Below, piece by piece: positions 8,371 through 17,568 of a stretch of 64,000 bases of DNA (positions are counted from its first letter, which is position 1; each line of letters starts with the position of its first letter). The DNA lies in the NCBI GenBank assembly GCA_016649875.1, contig JAENWW010000008.1, positions 16,215 through 80,214 of the forward strand. Direction: 5' to 3'. Made by a program: the position numbers and the translations under genes. A model generated the notes under the pieces. It did no database searches. It was not told where the DNA came from and saw nothing but the letters and a program-made list of their open reading frames with translations. This DNA is from Coriobacteriia bacterium (GTDB lineage: Bacteria > Actinomycetota > Coriobacteriia > WRKU01 > JAENWW01).

Positions 8371-9426
8371 ATGTTCAAACCGACTATGCAGGCATTCAGG
8401 ACAAAAATTTTCTCAGAGCGAACAGGGCTGTCGTATCGCCGTCTCATCGTCTATACGATTTTCGTGTCGGTGTTTTTCGCTGCAATATCGACAGGTCCGT
8501 TCGCCTCCGCGGCATACGGAGCATACGGGGCTCGATCATTGACGATTGTTCGGGAGTTCGGCGCTCTTTACGGTGTCGAGAACAAACAACATTCGGGCAT
8601 GGATGTCAGGACCGAGGTCGGGGAGACGATTCTTTCTCCCGTGCCGGGAGTCGTGTCTTTCGTCGGGCGGGTGCCGGGGTCGGTGGCCGGGCTCGGCATC
8701 GTGGCAGTTACCGTCAAAACGCAAGAGGGACATCTCGTCACTTTGAGTCCTCTTGCCGGTACCGGAGTCGAGGCCGGCGATGTGTTGTCGAAAGGCGATA
8801 CCGTCGGCGTGGTGGCGGCGGCCGGCGATCCTTCATCTTCGAGTACCCATGTGCATATCAGCATGCGCGTGGCAGGCAAGTATGTCGATCCTGCGAGTCT
8901 CGTCTCGGCGGTTTTGTCCCGTGAAACGGTGAAAAGTGCCTCCGACGACGAAGCGCCGGCGCAGGTGAAAGTCACGGAGAGCGCGAGCGCAGTTGCACCA
9001 GCGTTCGGCCATGTCGAGGCGGCCGCTGCCGGTGTGCCGCAAGTTAAGTCAAACGGTACGGTACCATCGACGGAATCGCAAGTCGAACTGAGCGCGCATA
9101 TGTCAAGCGATGCTCTGTCGAGTGTTATGGATTCTCACGGAGAAGTGTCCGTGGCGCACGCTATACTCCTCGAAGAGGAAAAGGCCGGCGTCACAGCATC
9201 TGCGCTTCTCGGTGCAGCAGGGCCGAAAAGTGTCGATTCGGTAAAGGTGATACGTGTTCACGATGGCATCATGGTTCCATCGCTGTCCACCGGGCAGCTG
9301 GCGGTTTGTATTTTTCTCATCGGTCTCTCTCTGACCTTCGCGGGGGTTCGGGTCGTTAAAGTGATTGACGAAAAGTTCGATCTCATCGGTAAGTTTGAGC
9401 GCCTTGCAGTACGGGCTCACCGATGA
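8371..9426 (+). CDS. Membrane-anchored LytM/M23 peptidoglycan endopeptidase-like protein
   Basis: 351 residues preceded by GGAGG. A membrane or signal helix covers about residues 27-50. The M23 domain spans about 60-190, with NKQHSGMDV (first zinc His and Asp) and THVHISMRV (H-x-H). A threonine/serine/alanine-rich linker of about 100 residues follows, then a second membrane helix (GQLAVCIFLIGLSLTFAGV). M23 enzymes cleave peptide crosslinks of peptidoglycan. The central catalytic motifs are present, so it may be active or act as an amidase activator. Confidence 0.8.
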   Translation: MFKPTMQAFRTKIFSERTGLSYRRLIVYTIFVSVFFAAISTGPFASAAYGAYGARSLTIVREFGALYGVENKQHSGMDVRTEVGETILSPVPGVVSFVGRVPGSVAGLGIVAVTVKTQEGHLVTLSPLAGTGVEAGDVLSKGDTVGVVAAAGDPSSSSTHVHISMRVAGKYVDPASLVSAVLSRETVKSASDDEAPAQVKVTESASAVAPAFGHVEAAAAGVPQVKSNGTVPSTESQVELSAHMSSDALSSVMDSHGEVSVAHAILLEEEKAGVTASALLGAAGPKSVDSVKVIRVHDGIMVPSLSTGQLAVCIFLIGLSLTFAGVRVVKVIDEKFDLIGKFERLAVRAHR

Positions 9427-9432
9427 TACAAT
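9404..9432 (+). promoter_or_regulatory. Probable promoter of the rpsF operon
   Basis: TTGCAG (9404-9409), a 17-base spacer and an extended -10, TGATACAAT (9424-9432), lie at the end of the M23 gene, 74 bases before rpsF. Read by eye. Confidence 0.5.
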
Positions 9433-9449
9433 TGTCGGACTCACATCCT

Positions 9450-9480
9450 GCTTTGGGTATTGCCTTCACGGTCCCAAAGC
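9450..9480 (+). promoter_or_regulatory. Leader hairpin before rpsF
   Basis: Perfect 8-bp inverted repeat GCTTTGGG / CCCAAAGC with a 15-base loop, placed between the promoter and the rpsF ribosome site. No T-run follows, so it is not a terminator. In many bacteria the S6:S18 complex binds a leader structure of its own operon; this could be that element. Confidence 0.4.
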
Positions 9481-9505
9481 CATTTTGCCCAGGGGAGGTG
9501 ATAAA

Positions 9506-9799
9506 GTGAAGGCCTATGAATTATTGCTTATGCTCAAACCTAACCTCGACGACGAGGCGCGTGCCGCTTTTAATGAGCGTGCACAGGCGCTGGTAGTTGC
9601 AAACGGTGGAGTTTTGGATAATGCCGACGATTGGGGCAAGCGCAAGCTTGCTTATGAAATCGACAAATTCACCGATGCGTACTACACATTGGTCGAGTTC
9701 CACAACGAACCAACCGAGATTGCCGAGATAGACCGCGTACTGCGAATTTCTGACGCAGTAGTTCGTTTCATGATCGTGCGTCGTGACGACAAGAAATAG
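9506..9799 (+). CDS. rpsF: Ribosomal protein bS6
   Basis: 97 residues, MKAYELLLMLKPNLDDEARAAF through RFMIVRRDDKK. The GTG at 9506 is chosen because AGGGGAGGTG lies 7 bases upstream and the family begins at this point; longer in-frame extensions have no support. bS6 sits on the platform of the 30S subunit with bS18. First gene of the rpsF-ssb-rpsR-rplI operon. Confidence 0.95.
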   Translation: MKAYELLLMLKPNLDDEARAAFNERAQALVVANGGVLDNADDWGKRKLAYEIDKFTDAYYTLVEFHNEPTEIAEIDRVLRISDAVVRFMIVRRDDKK

Positions 9800-9865
9800 A
9801 AGAACAAGTCAAAGGTCAGCATGGAAAGTAATCCATGCATATCGGTAGTTAGGTGGTTGTTGAAT

Positions 9866-10285
9866 ATGAGTATCAATAAAGTGGTAGTCAGCGGAAATCT
9901 TACCCGCGATCCCGAACTGCGCATGGCGGGCACCACGCCTGTTTTGCAGATGGGGATTGCAGTAAACGATCGCAAAAAGAACAATGAGACCGGAACTTGG
10001 GAAGATGTTCCCAATTTCTTCGACGTCGTTGTTTGGGGCGCTCGCGGTGAGTCGCTTTCTCGTTTTCTCACAAAAGGAACCAAAATAGTTGTTTCCGGAC
10101 GTTTGCGCTGGAGTTCATGGCAGACGAAAGAGGGCGATAAGCGCAGCAAAGTCGAGATTGTCGCAGACGATGTCGAGTTTATGACTCCGCGTAATGCAGA
10201 TTCCGACGGCGGAAGCGCACGTTATAGCGCACCGGCATCGCCTGCACCGAGCGCAGATGTTCTCTCACAAGATATTCCATTTTAG
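9866..10285 (+). CDS. ssb: Single-stranded DNA-binding protein
   Basis: 139 residues starting MSINKVVVSGNLTRDPELR; an upstream in-frame ATG at 9821 would add 15 residues not seen in the family. The OB-fold covers about 1-112, with the usual VWGARGESLSRFLTKGTKI. A short Ser/Ala/Pro linker leads to the acidic tip DVLSQDIPF, which binds partner proteins of replication and repair. Located between rpsF and rpsR as in most bacteria. Confidence 0.96.
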   Translation: MSINKVVVSGNLTRDPELRMAGTTPVLQMGIAVNDRKKNNETGTWEDVPNFFDVVVWGARGESLSRFLTKGTKIVVSGRLRWSSWQTKEGDKRSKVEIVADDVEFMTPRNADSDGGSARYSAPASPAPSADVLSQDIPF

Positions 10286-10351
10286 TTAACCATCACATCA
10301 TCTTCACAGGTGATGCCACCCCCGCTTAGTTAGCGAAAAGGAGGTCAAGAC

Positions 10352-10615
10352 ATGTCAGCAGCAGAGTTTAACCGTAAACCACGTCGTAAGTATTGTCAGT
10401 TCTGCAAAGATCACACTGAGTACATCGACTACAAAGACACGCAGATGCTTCGCAAATTCATGACGGATCGTGGCAAAATCAAGCCACGTCGCGTTACCGG
10501 TACTTGCACGCAACATCAGCATGAGCTTGCTATGGCAATTAAGCGCTCGCGTGAAATGGCGCTTGTTCCCTACACTGTATCTGTAATCAGCGGCCGCGTC
10601 GGTCGCGGTAGATAA
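10352..10615 (+). CDS. rpsR: Ribosomal protein bS18
   Basis: 87 residues, basic, with RRKYCQFCKDHTEYIDYKD and KPRRVTGTCTQHQHELAMAIKRSREMALVPY, diagnostic for bS18. It keeps the cysteines CQFC, and a third in TGTC, of the zinc-type S18. AAAGGAGG lies upstream. Confidence 0.96.
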   Translation: MSAAEFNRKPRRKYCQFCKDHTEYIDYKDTQMLRKFMTDRGKIKPRRVTGTCTQHQHELAMAIKRSREMALVPYTVSVISGRVGRGR

Positions 10616-10639
10616 TCCGCCAAAGAAGGAGAAAGAGCA

Positions 10640-11239
10640 ATGAAGGTCATTTTGACACAAGAGCTCAAGGGCCGCGGAGGCGAGGGTGACGTCATTGATG
10701 TCGCTCGCGGATTCGCAGTTAACTATCTGCTTCCTCGCGGGATTGCTATTTCGGCAACTCCAGGTAACATGAAGCAGCTTGAGCACCGTATGCACAATAT
10801 TACGAAGCGTGAAACCGGACGTTTAACCGGTGCGAGTTCCTATGCATCGAATCTCGACGGTAAGACCGTTGTAATCGCGGCAAAAGTCGGAGATGAAGGA
10901 CGCTTGTTCGGTTCGATAACCGCTCAGATGATTGCAGCTGCAATCGCCGAGCAATTCGGAGTCGAAGTCGATCGTCGAAAAATCGAAACCCACGGGCATA
11001 TTAAGGAACTCGGTGATCATGATGCCGAGATTTCGGTATATCGTGACATCAAGGCCCAAATCGTCGTGAGCGTCGTATCCGAGGCGGCCGTAAAAGTCGC
11101 CGAAGTCGCTGCCGATGAGGCCATCGCCGAGGCGGTTGTCGAAGGTGCAAGCGACGTTGCCGTCGAAGTCGAAGTAACCGTAGATGAAACCACGAATGAG
11201 GTTGTCGAAGTCGAGACAGTCGTCGTCGAGGAGAACTAG
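10640..11239 (+). CDS. rplI: Ribosomal protein bL9 with acidic C-terminal tail
   Basis: 199 residues against about 148 in the usual family. The N-terminal rRNA-binding domain (MKVILTQELKGRGGEGDVIDV), long helix and C-domain (ending about 147) are followed by roughly 50 residues made almost only of Val, Glu, Ala and Asp. bL9 stabilises the L1-stalk base of the 50S subunit. The tail has no known role. AGGAGAAAG precedes the ATG. Last gene of the operon before a strong terminator. Confidence 0.95.
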   Translation: MKVILTQELKGRGGEGDVIDVARGFAVNYLLPRGIAISATPGNMKQLEHRMHNITKRETGRLTGASSYASNLDGKTVVIAAKVGDEGRLFGSITAQMIAAAIAEQFGVEVDRRKIETHGHIKELGDHDAEISVYRDIKAQIVVSVVSEAAVKVAEVAADEAIAEAVVEGASDVAVEVEVTVDETTNEVVEVETVVVEEN

Positions 11240-11271
11240 GGTACTTCAGTTTCATTTGATTTCGCTTTGAA

Positions 11272-11300
11272 AAGAGCGCACCGTCGGGTGCGCTCTTTTT
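11272..11300 (+). terminator. Rho-independent terminator after rplI
   Basis: An 11-bp stem AAGAGCGCACC / GGTGCGCTCTT with GTCG loop followed by TTTTTC. Confidence 0.92.
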
Positions 11301-11332
11301 CATGTCGGTGGGAGATAAGAATTTCGAACAAT

Positions 11333-11350
11333 TGTGGATACTGTGGAAAA
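11333..11350 (+). promoter_or_regulatory. Two adjacent DnaA-box-like 9-mers upstream of dnaB
   Basis: TGTGGATAC (11333-11341) and TGTGGAAAA (11342-11350) match the reverse DnaA-box consensus TGTGNAWAA at 8/9 and 9/9. They lie about 110 bases before dnaB. A perfect TTATCCACA also occurs at 11805-11813 inside dnaB. Binding is not shown. Confidence 0.35.
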
Positions 11351-11459
11351 CTTAGGTACCTGCAGGTTTGTCGGCACGCTGCCTGTGTACAACTTTTATA
11401 GGGTTCATTCTCTTTCAAGTACTATGTAATGTGATAAGTTTCATCGTGTAGGGAGCATT

Positions 11460-12848
11460 ATGCCGGAAAATAATAGGAAGACATTCGGAGGGCGTATTCC
11501 TCCGCATAATATCGAGGCCGAGCAGGCATTGCTCGGGGCCATGTTGCTTTCGTCGGAGATTCAAACTGAAGTTTCCGGGCTTCTGACCTCGGATGATTTT
11601 TACAGACCGGCACATAGTACGATTTTTTCCGCAATGCAGGATTTGCTTTCGAGTAACGTGAACTTCGACCATCTTTCACTGGCCGATAAGCTTGCAAGTC
11701 AAAAGAAGCTTGAAGCGATCGGCGGGCAGGTGTACTTGCTTGAACTTTTAGGCGCCACGCCGACGACCGCATTCTGGGAAACGTACGTCGAGATCATCTC
11801 GAGGTTATCCACATATCGTAAGTTAATCACCGCCGGTTCGCAGATCGTATCTCTTGCATACGATGCCCCCGACGATATTGCCGAGTCGGTCGGAACTTCG
11901 GAAAAAGCGATTTTCGATGTTACCCAGACGCGTATCAAAAATGATTTCCGGACGCTTAATTCACAACTCATGCCGGCAATGGAACGGCTTGAAGAACTGG
12001 TGGAAAATAAAGGGGCCGTCGTCGGTGTGCCGACGGGCTTCAAAGATCTCGATCGTCTCACATCGGGATTTCGCGGTGGTGATCTTGTGATAATTGCGGC
12101 ACGACCGGCAGTCGGAAAAACGGCGCTTGCGCTCAACATGGCCGTCGGGGCTGCACGGGCCGGAGTCCAAGTTGCCGTGTTCTCGCTCGAAATGGGAATC
12201 GAAGATCTCACCCAACGTATTCTGTGTTCCGAAGCTCTTGTCAATCTCTCGAGTGTTCGCTCGGGGAACCTGCCCGACTCCCAGTGGGAGGGGATTGTCA
12301 GCGCGATGGATAAACTGTCGGGATTTAACATTTCCATCGATGACTCGCCGGCGCTCAATATCACGGAGCTTCGCGCCAAGGCGCGTCGCCAGTTCAAGGG
12401 TATCGACGGAAGAGAGAAAAAAGGTCTCATCGTCGTCGACTATCTGCAATTGATGCAGCCGTCGCGTCGTAACTCCGAATCTCGACAAGTCGAAATCGCA
12501 GAAATCTCCCGAGGCTTGAAAATCCTTGCGAAAGATCTCGGAGTTCCCATCATCGCTCTTTCGCAGCTTTCCCGTGCGGTCGAATCCCGTAAAGGCATGC
12601 GACCGCAACTGTCCGACCTTCGTGAATCAGGTGCCATCGAGCAAGACGCCGATATCGTCATGTTCATCGATCGCAACACCGATCCCGATCGCGAAGACCC
12701 GGATAGGACGCTTGAGAGGGGCGAAGCGCACCTAATTGTTGCCAAACATCGTAACGGTAGCACCGGAACCGTTAAATTAATCTTCAGAGATATGTATACT
12801 AAGTTCTTGTCCGCGGCGTCGAGCCATGCCGCCGGGGGCGGAGAGTGA
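11460..12848 (+). CDS. dnaB: Replicative DNA helicase DnaB
   Basis: 462 residues. An N-terminal DnaG-interaction domain (PPHNIEAEQALLGAMLLSSEI) is followed by the RecA-like motor with Walker A (VIIAARPAVGKTALALN), Walker B (GLIVVDYLQLM), SRGLKILAKDLGVPIIALSQLSR and DLRESGAIEQDAD. The hexamer unwinds DNA ahead of the replisome. GGGAG lies upstream of the ATG. No intein or insert is seen; the length is normal. Confidence 0.97.
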   Translation: MPENNRKTFGGRIPPHNIEAEQALLGAMLLSSEIQTEVSGLLTSDDFYRPAHSTIFSAMQDLLSSNVNFDHLSLADKLASQKKLEAIGGQVYLLELLGATPTTAFWETYVEIISRLSTYRKLITAGSQIVSLAYDAPDDIAESVGTSEKAIFDVTQTRIKNDFRTLNSQLMPAMERLEELVENKGAVVGVPTGFKDLDRLTSGFRGGDLVIIAARPAVGKTALALNMAVGAARAGVQVAVFSLEMGIEDLTQRILCSEALVNLSSVRSGNLPDSQWEGIVSAMDKLSGFNISIDDSPALNITELRAKARRQFKGIDGREKKGLIVVDYLQLMQPSRRNSESRQVEIAEISRGLKILAKDLGVPIIALSQLSRAVESRKGMRPQLSDLRESGAIEQDADIVMFIDRNTDPDREDPDRTLERGEAHLIVAKHRNGSTGTVKLIFRDMYTKFLSAASSHAAGGGE

Positions 12849-12857
12849 CCTACATAA

Positions 12858-14219
<1,362 letters not shown>

Positions 14220-14270
14220 GCGAAAGCGGGCATGCTTCTGGTGTGGACGGTTGGAATAAACAGTGGGAAA

Positions 14271-14296
14271 AGAGAGCCTGATCGGCTCTCTTTTTT
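14271..14296 (+). terminator. Rho-independent terminator after purA
   Basis: AGAGAGCC / GGCTCTCT stem of 8 bp with a five-base loop, followed by TTTTT. Confidence 0.88.
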
Positions 14297-14417
14297 CTGC
14301 AAAACTTGAAGATGTTTTCTTAACGAAATGGGCCTTTCGAAGAACGGCATACCGTTCACACGGAGAAAATGTTCTTCTTTTATGATTATCAAAGAGCGAC
14401 GGTGGTTTTGTCCAACC

Positions 14418-14455
14418 TGTTCGGTACAATGAGTACGTGTTCGGTACAATGAGTA
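14418..14455 (+). repeat. Tandem duplication of an 18-base element containing TACAAT
   Basis: TGTTCGGTACAATGAGTA occurs at 14418-14435 and again at 14438-14455, a 20-base period. Each copy carries TACAAT, a fair -10 box, so this may be a duplicated promoter for purD. Confidence 0.7.
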
Positions 14456-14496
14456 GATATTACATCACGCTCACTAGCGAAATGGGGATCCTCTCA

Positions 14497-15789
14497 ATGA
14501 ACATTTTGGTTATCGGCGCCGGCGGACGTGAGCATGCAATCGTGCGTTATCTCGCCGAATCCGAGCTCAGCACGCTCATTTATGTCGCCCCCGGTAACGG
14601 TGGGACTGCGAGTGAACCTAAGACGGTCAACGTCGAAATCGACGGGGAAAATCCCGAGCAAGTCGTCGATTTTGCGCGGGAGCATACTATCGGACTCGTG
14701 GTAATAGGCCCCGAAGCTCCCTTGGTTGCCGGTGTGGCGGATGCCGTTCGCGCTGCGGGGATTCTCGCCTTCGGACCGGGTGCCAGCGGTGCACGGCTTG
14801 AAGGAAGCAAAGCGTTTTCAAAAGATTTCATGGTTCGGCATCACATTCCTACGGCGGCCTATCATGTTTTCACTTCCCATGAGTCGGAAAAAGCGTTCGA
14901 GACTCTCGAAAAAATGGGTGCGCCCATTGTCATCAAAGCCGACGGACTCGCCGGTGGGAAAGGCGTGACCGTCGCCGAAGACATCGAGACTGCACGAAGT
15001 GCTCTCGAGGAGTGTTTCGACGGTCGTTTCGGAAAGGCCGGCGATACGGTCGTTCTCGAAGAATACCTTTCCGGGCCGGAGTGCTCGCTTCTCGCGTTCA
15101 TCGAGGGCAATACGATGGTTCCTCTCGCTCCCGCACAAGATCACAAACGGGTCGGAGAGGGTGATACCGGTCCGAATACGGGAGGAATGGGCGTGTATTC
15201 GCCTCTGCCGCTACTGTATCGCGACGAGTATCTTTCGATGCTCGATATGATGCAAAGAGTCGCCGATGCGCTTGTTGCAGAAGGTATCGATTTTCGCGGG
15301 GTTCTGTATGGTGGGTTCATGCTGACCGAAGAAGGACCGAAAGTTCTCGAATTCAATGTTCGTTTCGGAGATCCGGAGACGCAGGTCCTTCTCCCTCGTT
15401 TGAAAACGGACTTGGTGGAGGTCTTGCTGGCGGTCGCCTCCGGCGATTTGGCCAGTGTGAACTTGCGCTGGGATATGCTTGAAGGGGTCAGCGTCGTCAT
15501 GGCTTCGAAGGGGTATCCCGCCTCGATTGAAAAAGGATTCGAAATCACCGGAATCGACTGCGCCGAGGAAATCGAAGATGTTTCGGTTTTCCAAGCCGGT
15601 ACCGCCGTGGATGCAAAAGGGCGCCTCGTTACCTCGGGCGGGCGCGTTCTCAATGTCACCGCTCTTGCGCCGAGCTTCGAAGAGGCGATCGACAAGGTTT
15701 ACCGCGCCGTGAAAGAGATTACATTCGATGGGGCTTTTTACCGCAGGGATATCGGGCAAAAAGCGCTTACTCCTCGAAAGGAGCTTTAA
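14497..15789 (+). CDS. purD: Phosphoribosylamine-glycine ligase
   Basis: 430 residues, ATP-grasp fold: MNILVIGAGGREHAI, GPEAPLVAG, IKADGLAGGKGV, and NTGGMGVYSP with VLEFNVRFGDPETQ. Second step of purine synthesis: PRA plus glycine plus ATP. The ATG at 14497 gives the canonical N-terminus; an upstream in-frame ATG at 14437 lies in the duplicated promoter-like element and is less likely. The next gene begins at the base after the stop. Confidence 0.96.
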   Translation: MNILVIGAGGREHAIVRYLAESELSTLIYVAPGNGGTASEPKTVNVEIDGENPEQVVDFAREHTIGLVVIGPEAPLVAGVADAVRAAGILAFGPGASGARLEGSKAFSKDFMVRHHIPTAAYHVFTSHESEKAFETLEKMGAPIVIKADGLAGGKGVTVAEDIETARSALEECFDGRFGKAGDTVVLEEYLSGPECSLLAFIEGNTMVPLAPAQDHKRVGEGDTGPNTGGMGVYSPLPLLYRDEYLSMLDMMQRVADALVAEGIDFRGVLYGGFMLTEEGPKVLEFNVRFGDPETQVLLPRLKTDLVEVLLAVASGDLASVNLRWDMLEGVSVVMASKGYPASIEKGFEITGIDCAEEIEDVSVFQAGTAVDAKGRLVTSGGRVLNVTALAPSFEEAIDKVYRAVKEITFDGAFYRRDIGQKALTPRKEL

Positions 15790-17106
15790 GTGCTTGCGGA
15801 AAGACTGATTTCTGGTGTCATGCGTAAAGAAAATCAACGGTTGCTCATGTTGGAACCGGCAGATGTCATCGCGTATCCGAAGCCGGTTCCCGGACGGACC
15901 TATATGCTGTATGTGCATATTCCTTTCTGCGAAAGTTTGTGCCCGTACTGCTCGTTTAATCGATTCCCTTACAACGAGGAACGCGCAGTTCGTTATTTCA
16001 AACACTTACGCACCGAGATGAAAATCGTTTCCGAAGCCGGATACGATTTCGAATCTCTTTACATCGGTGGCGGAACTCCCACAATCAATATCGAAGAACT
16101 GGTGAAAACCATCGACATGGCCAAGGAGCTTTTTTCCATTAAAGAGGTCTCCGCCGAAACGAACCCCAACCACCTCCATCCGAAATGGATCGAGCCGTTG
16201 CAGGGGCGAATCGATCGGTTCAGCGTCGGCGTCCAAAGTTTCGATGACGGTTTGCTCAAGCAGATGGATCGTTTCAAAAAGTACGGATCGGCGGAAGAAA
16301 TCGTCAAGCGCCTCAAGTCCATCGAAGGGGCTTTTCCCTCGATGAATGTCGATATGATTTTCAACTTCCCGACGCAAACCCCCGAAATGTTGGCACATGA
16401 TCTCGAGATCATCAAAGAAACCGGCTGCAATCAAACGACGTTTTATCCTCTGATGGCTTCACCGGCGGTTGAAGAGTCGCTTAAGCGGACTGTCGGGAAA
16501 GTCGACTACGCCCGAGAAGCTCGGTATTATCAGATGATCACCGAGGGGCTCAGCGATAAATTCACGCCGGCAAGCGCTTGGACGTTTTCTCGAACCGGTG
16601 GCGGTATGATTGACGAATACATCGTCGATTATGAGGAATACATCGGTATCGGCTCCGGCGCGATGAGCTTTGTCAACGGAACGCTGTTCGTCAATTCATT
16701 TTCTTTGAAGATGTATGGCGAAAGGGTTGAAGAGGGCCTGCCGAGTATCATGCAAAAACGCGTGTTCACCAAGCATGATCTCATGCGCTATCGGTTCCTG
16801 ATGCAACTGTTCGGACTCAGTCTCGACCGAGAGGCATTCAAGCGTGATTTCGGTGTCCCGATCGAGAAAGGTCTTGCCATCGAAATCAATTACATGCGTG
16901 CCGTCGGTGCGTTTGAAAAATATGATGAAAAAGAAATCACGCTCACATCGAAAGGGCGCTATCTGCTCGTCGCGATGATGCGTCAATTCTTCATCGGTGT
17001 GAACAACGTTCGTGACTCGGCGCGGGCCGCAATAAGCGGTGAAGAGCGCAAGCTCTTGTTCGGCGCCGGCACCCCGTATTCCGTCGATGAAGCAGGAGAG
17101 GAATAA
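15790..17106 (+). CDS. HemN/HemW-like radical SAM protein
   Basis: 438 residues, GTG start directly after the purD stop. The radical-SAM cluster motif is CESLCPYCSF (CxxxCxxC), followed by YIGGGTPTI and the family signature SVGVQSFDDGLLKQMDR, as in coproporphyrinogen III oxidase-like enzymes. The fourth Cys of true HemN (CxxxCxxCxC) is absent, as in HemW and other relatives, so the substrate is not set by sequence. The C-terminal part resembles a HemN C-domain. The tight position between purD and purE suggests co-transcription, not that it acts on purines. Confidence 0.85.
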   Translation: MLAERLISGVMRKENQRLLMLEPADVIAYPKPVPGRTYMLYVHIPFCESLCPYCSFNRFPYNEERAVRYFKHLRTEMKIVSEAGYDFESLYIGGGTPTINIEELVKTIDMAKELFSIKEVSAETNPNHLHPKWIEPLQGRIDRFSVGVQSFDDGLLKQMDRFKKYGSAEEIVKRLKSIEGAFPSMNVDMIFNFPTQTPEMLAHDLEIIKETGCNQTTFYPLMASPAVEESLKRTVGKVDYAREARYYQMITEGLSDKFTPASAWTFSRTGGGMIDEYIVDYEEYIGIGSGAMSFVNGTLFVNSFSLKMYGERVEEGLPSIMQKRVFTKHDLMRYRFLMQLFGLSLDREAFKRDFGVPIEKGLAIEINYMRAVGAFEKYDEKEITLTSKGRYLLVAMMRQFFIGVNNVRDSARAAISGEERKLLFGAGTPYSVDEAGEE

Positions 17107-17109
17107 CCG

Positions 17110-17568
17110 ATGATAACACAGGCACCTCTTGTAGGAATCATCATGGGCTCGAAGTCGGATGAGGAAGTGGTGTCACAGTGCGCCGCTCAACTCGAAGACC
17201 TCGGGGTTCCCTATGAAATGATCATCGCAAGTGCCCACCGCGACCCCGAGAAAGTGCACGCGTGGGCGCAAGGCGCCGCAGACCGCGGCATTAAGGTGCT
17301 CATTGCCGCCGCAGGGAAAGCGGCCCATCTCGGCGGAGTGGTTGCCGCATACACGCCGCTTCCCGTGATTGCGCTACCGATGAAGACGAGCGATTTGGGC
17401 GGTCTTGATTCTTTGCTTTCGATGGTCCAGATGCCGACGGGAGTTCCCGTGGCGTGTGTGGCGATAAACGGTGCGAAAAATGCGGCGATTTTAGCGACTC
17501 AGATGCTCGGCACTTCGATGCCCGAATACAGAGAAACGATTATCGCTTACAAAAAATCTATGGTGTGA
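17110..17568 (+). CDS. purE: N5-CAIR mutase
   Basis: 152 residues. GIIMGSKSDEEV and SAHRDPEKVHAWA are clear PurE signatures. The usual G-A-G-G-A-A-H-L-P-G loop reads AAGKAAHLGG here, with Lys for Gly and Gly for Pro. The enzyme interconverts carboxyaminoimidazole ribotides. No purK is seen nearby. AGGAGAGGAATA precedes the ATG. The stop overlaps the convergent LysR gene by 11 bases. Confidence 0.93.
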   Translation: MITQAPLVGIIMGSKSDEEVVSQCAAQLEDLGVPYEMIIASAHRDPEKVHAWAQGAADRGIKVLIAAAGKAAHLGGVVAAYTPLPVIALPMKTSDLGGLDSLLSMVQMPTGVPVACVAINGAKNAAILATQMLGTSMPEYRETIIAYKKSMV

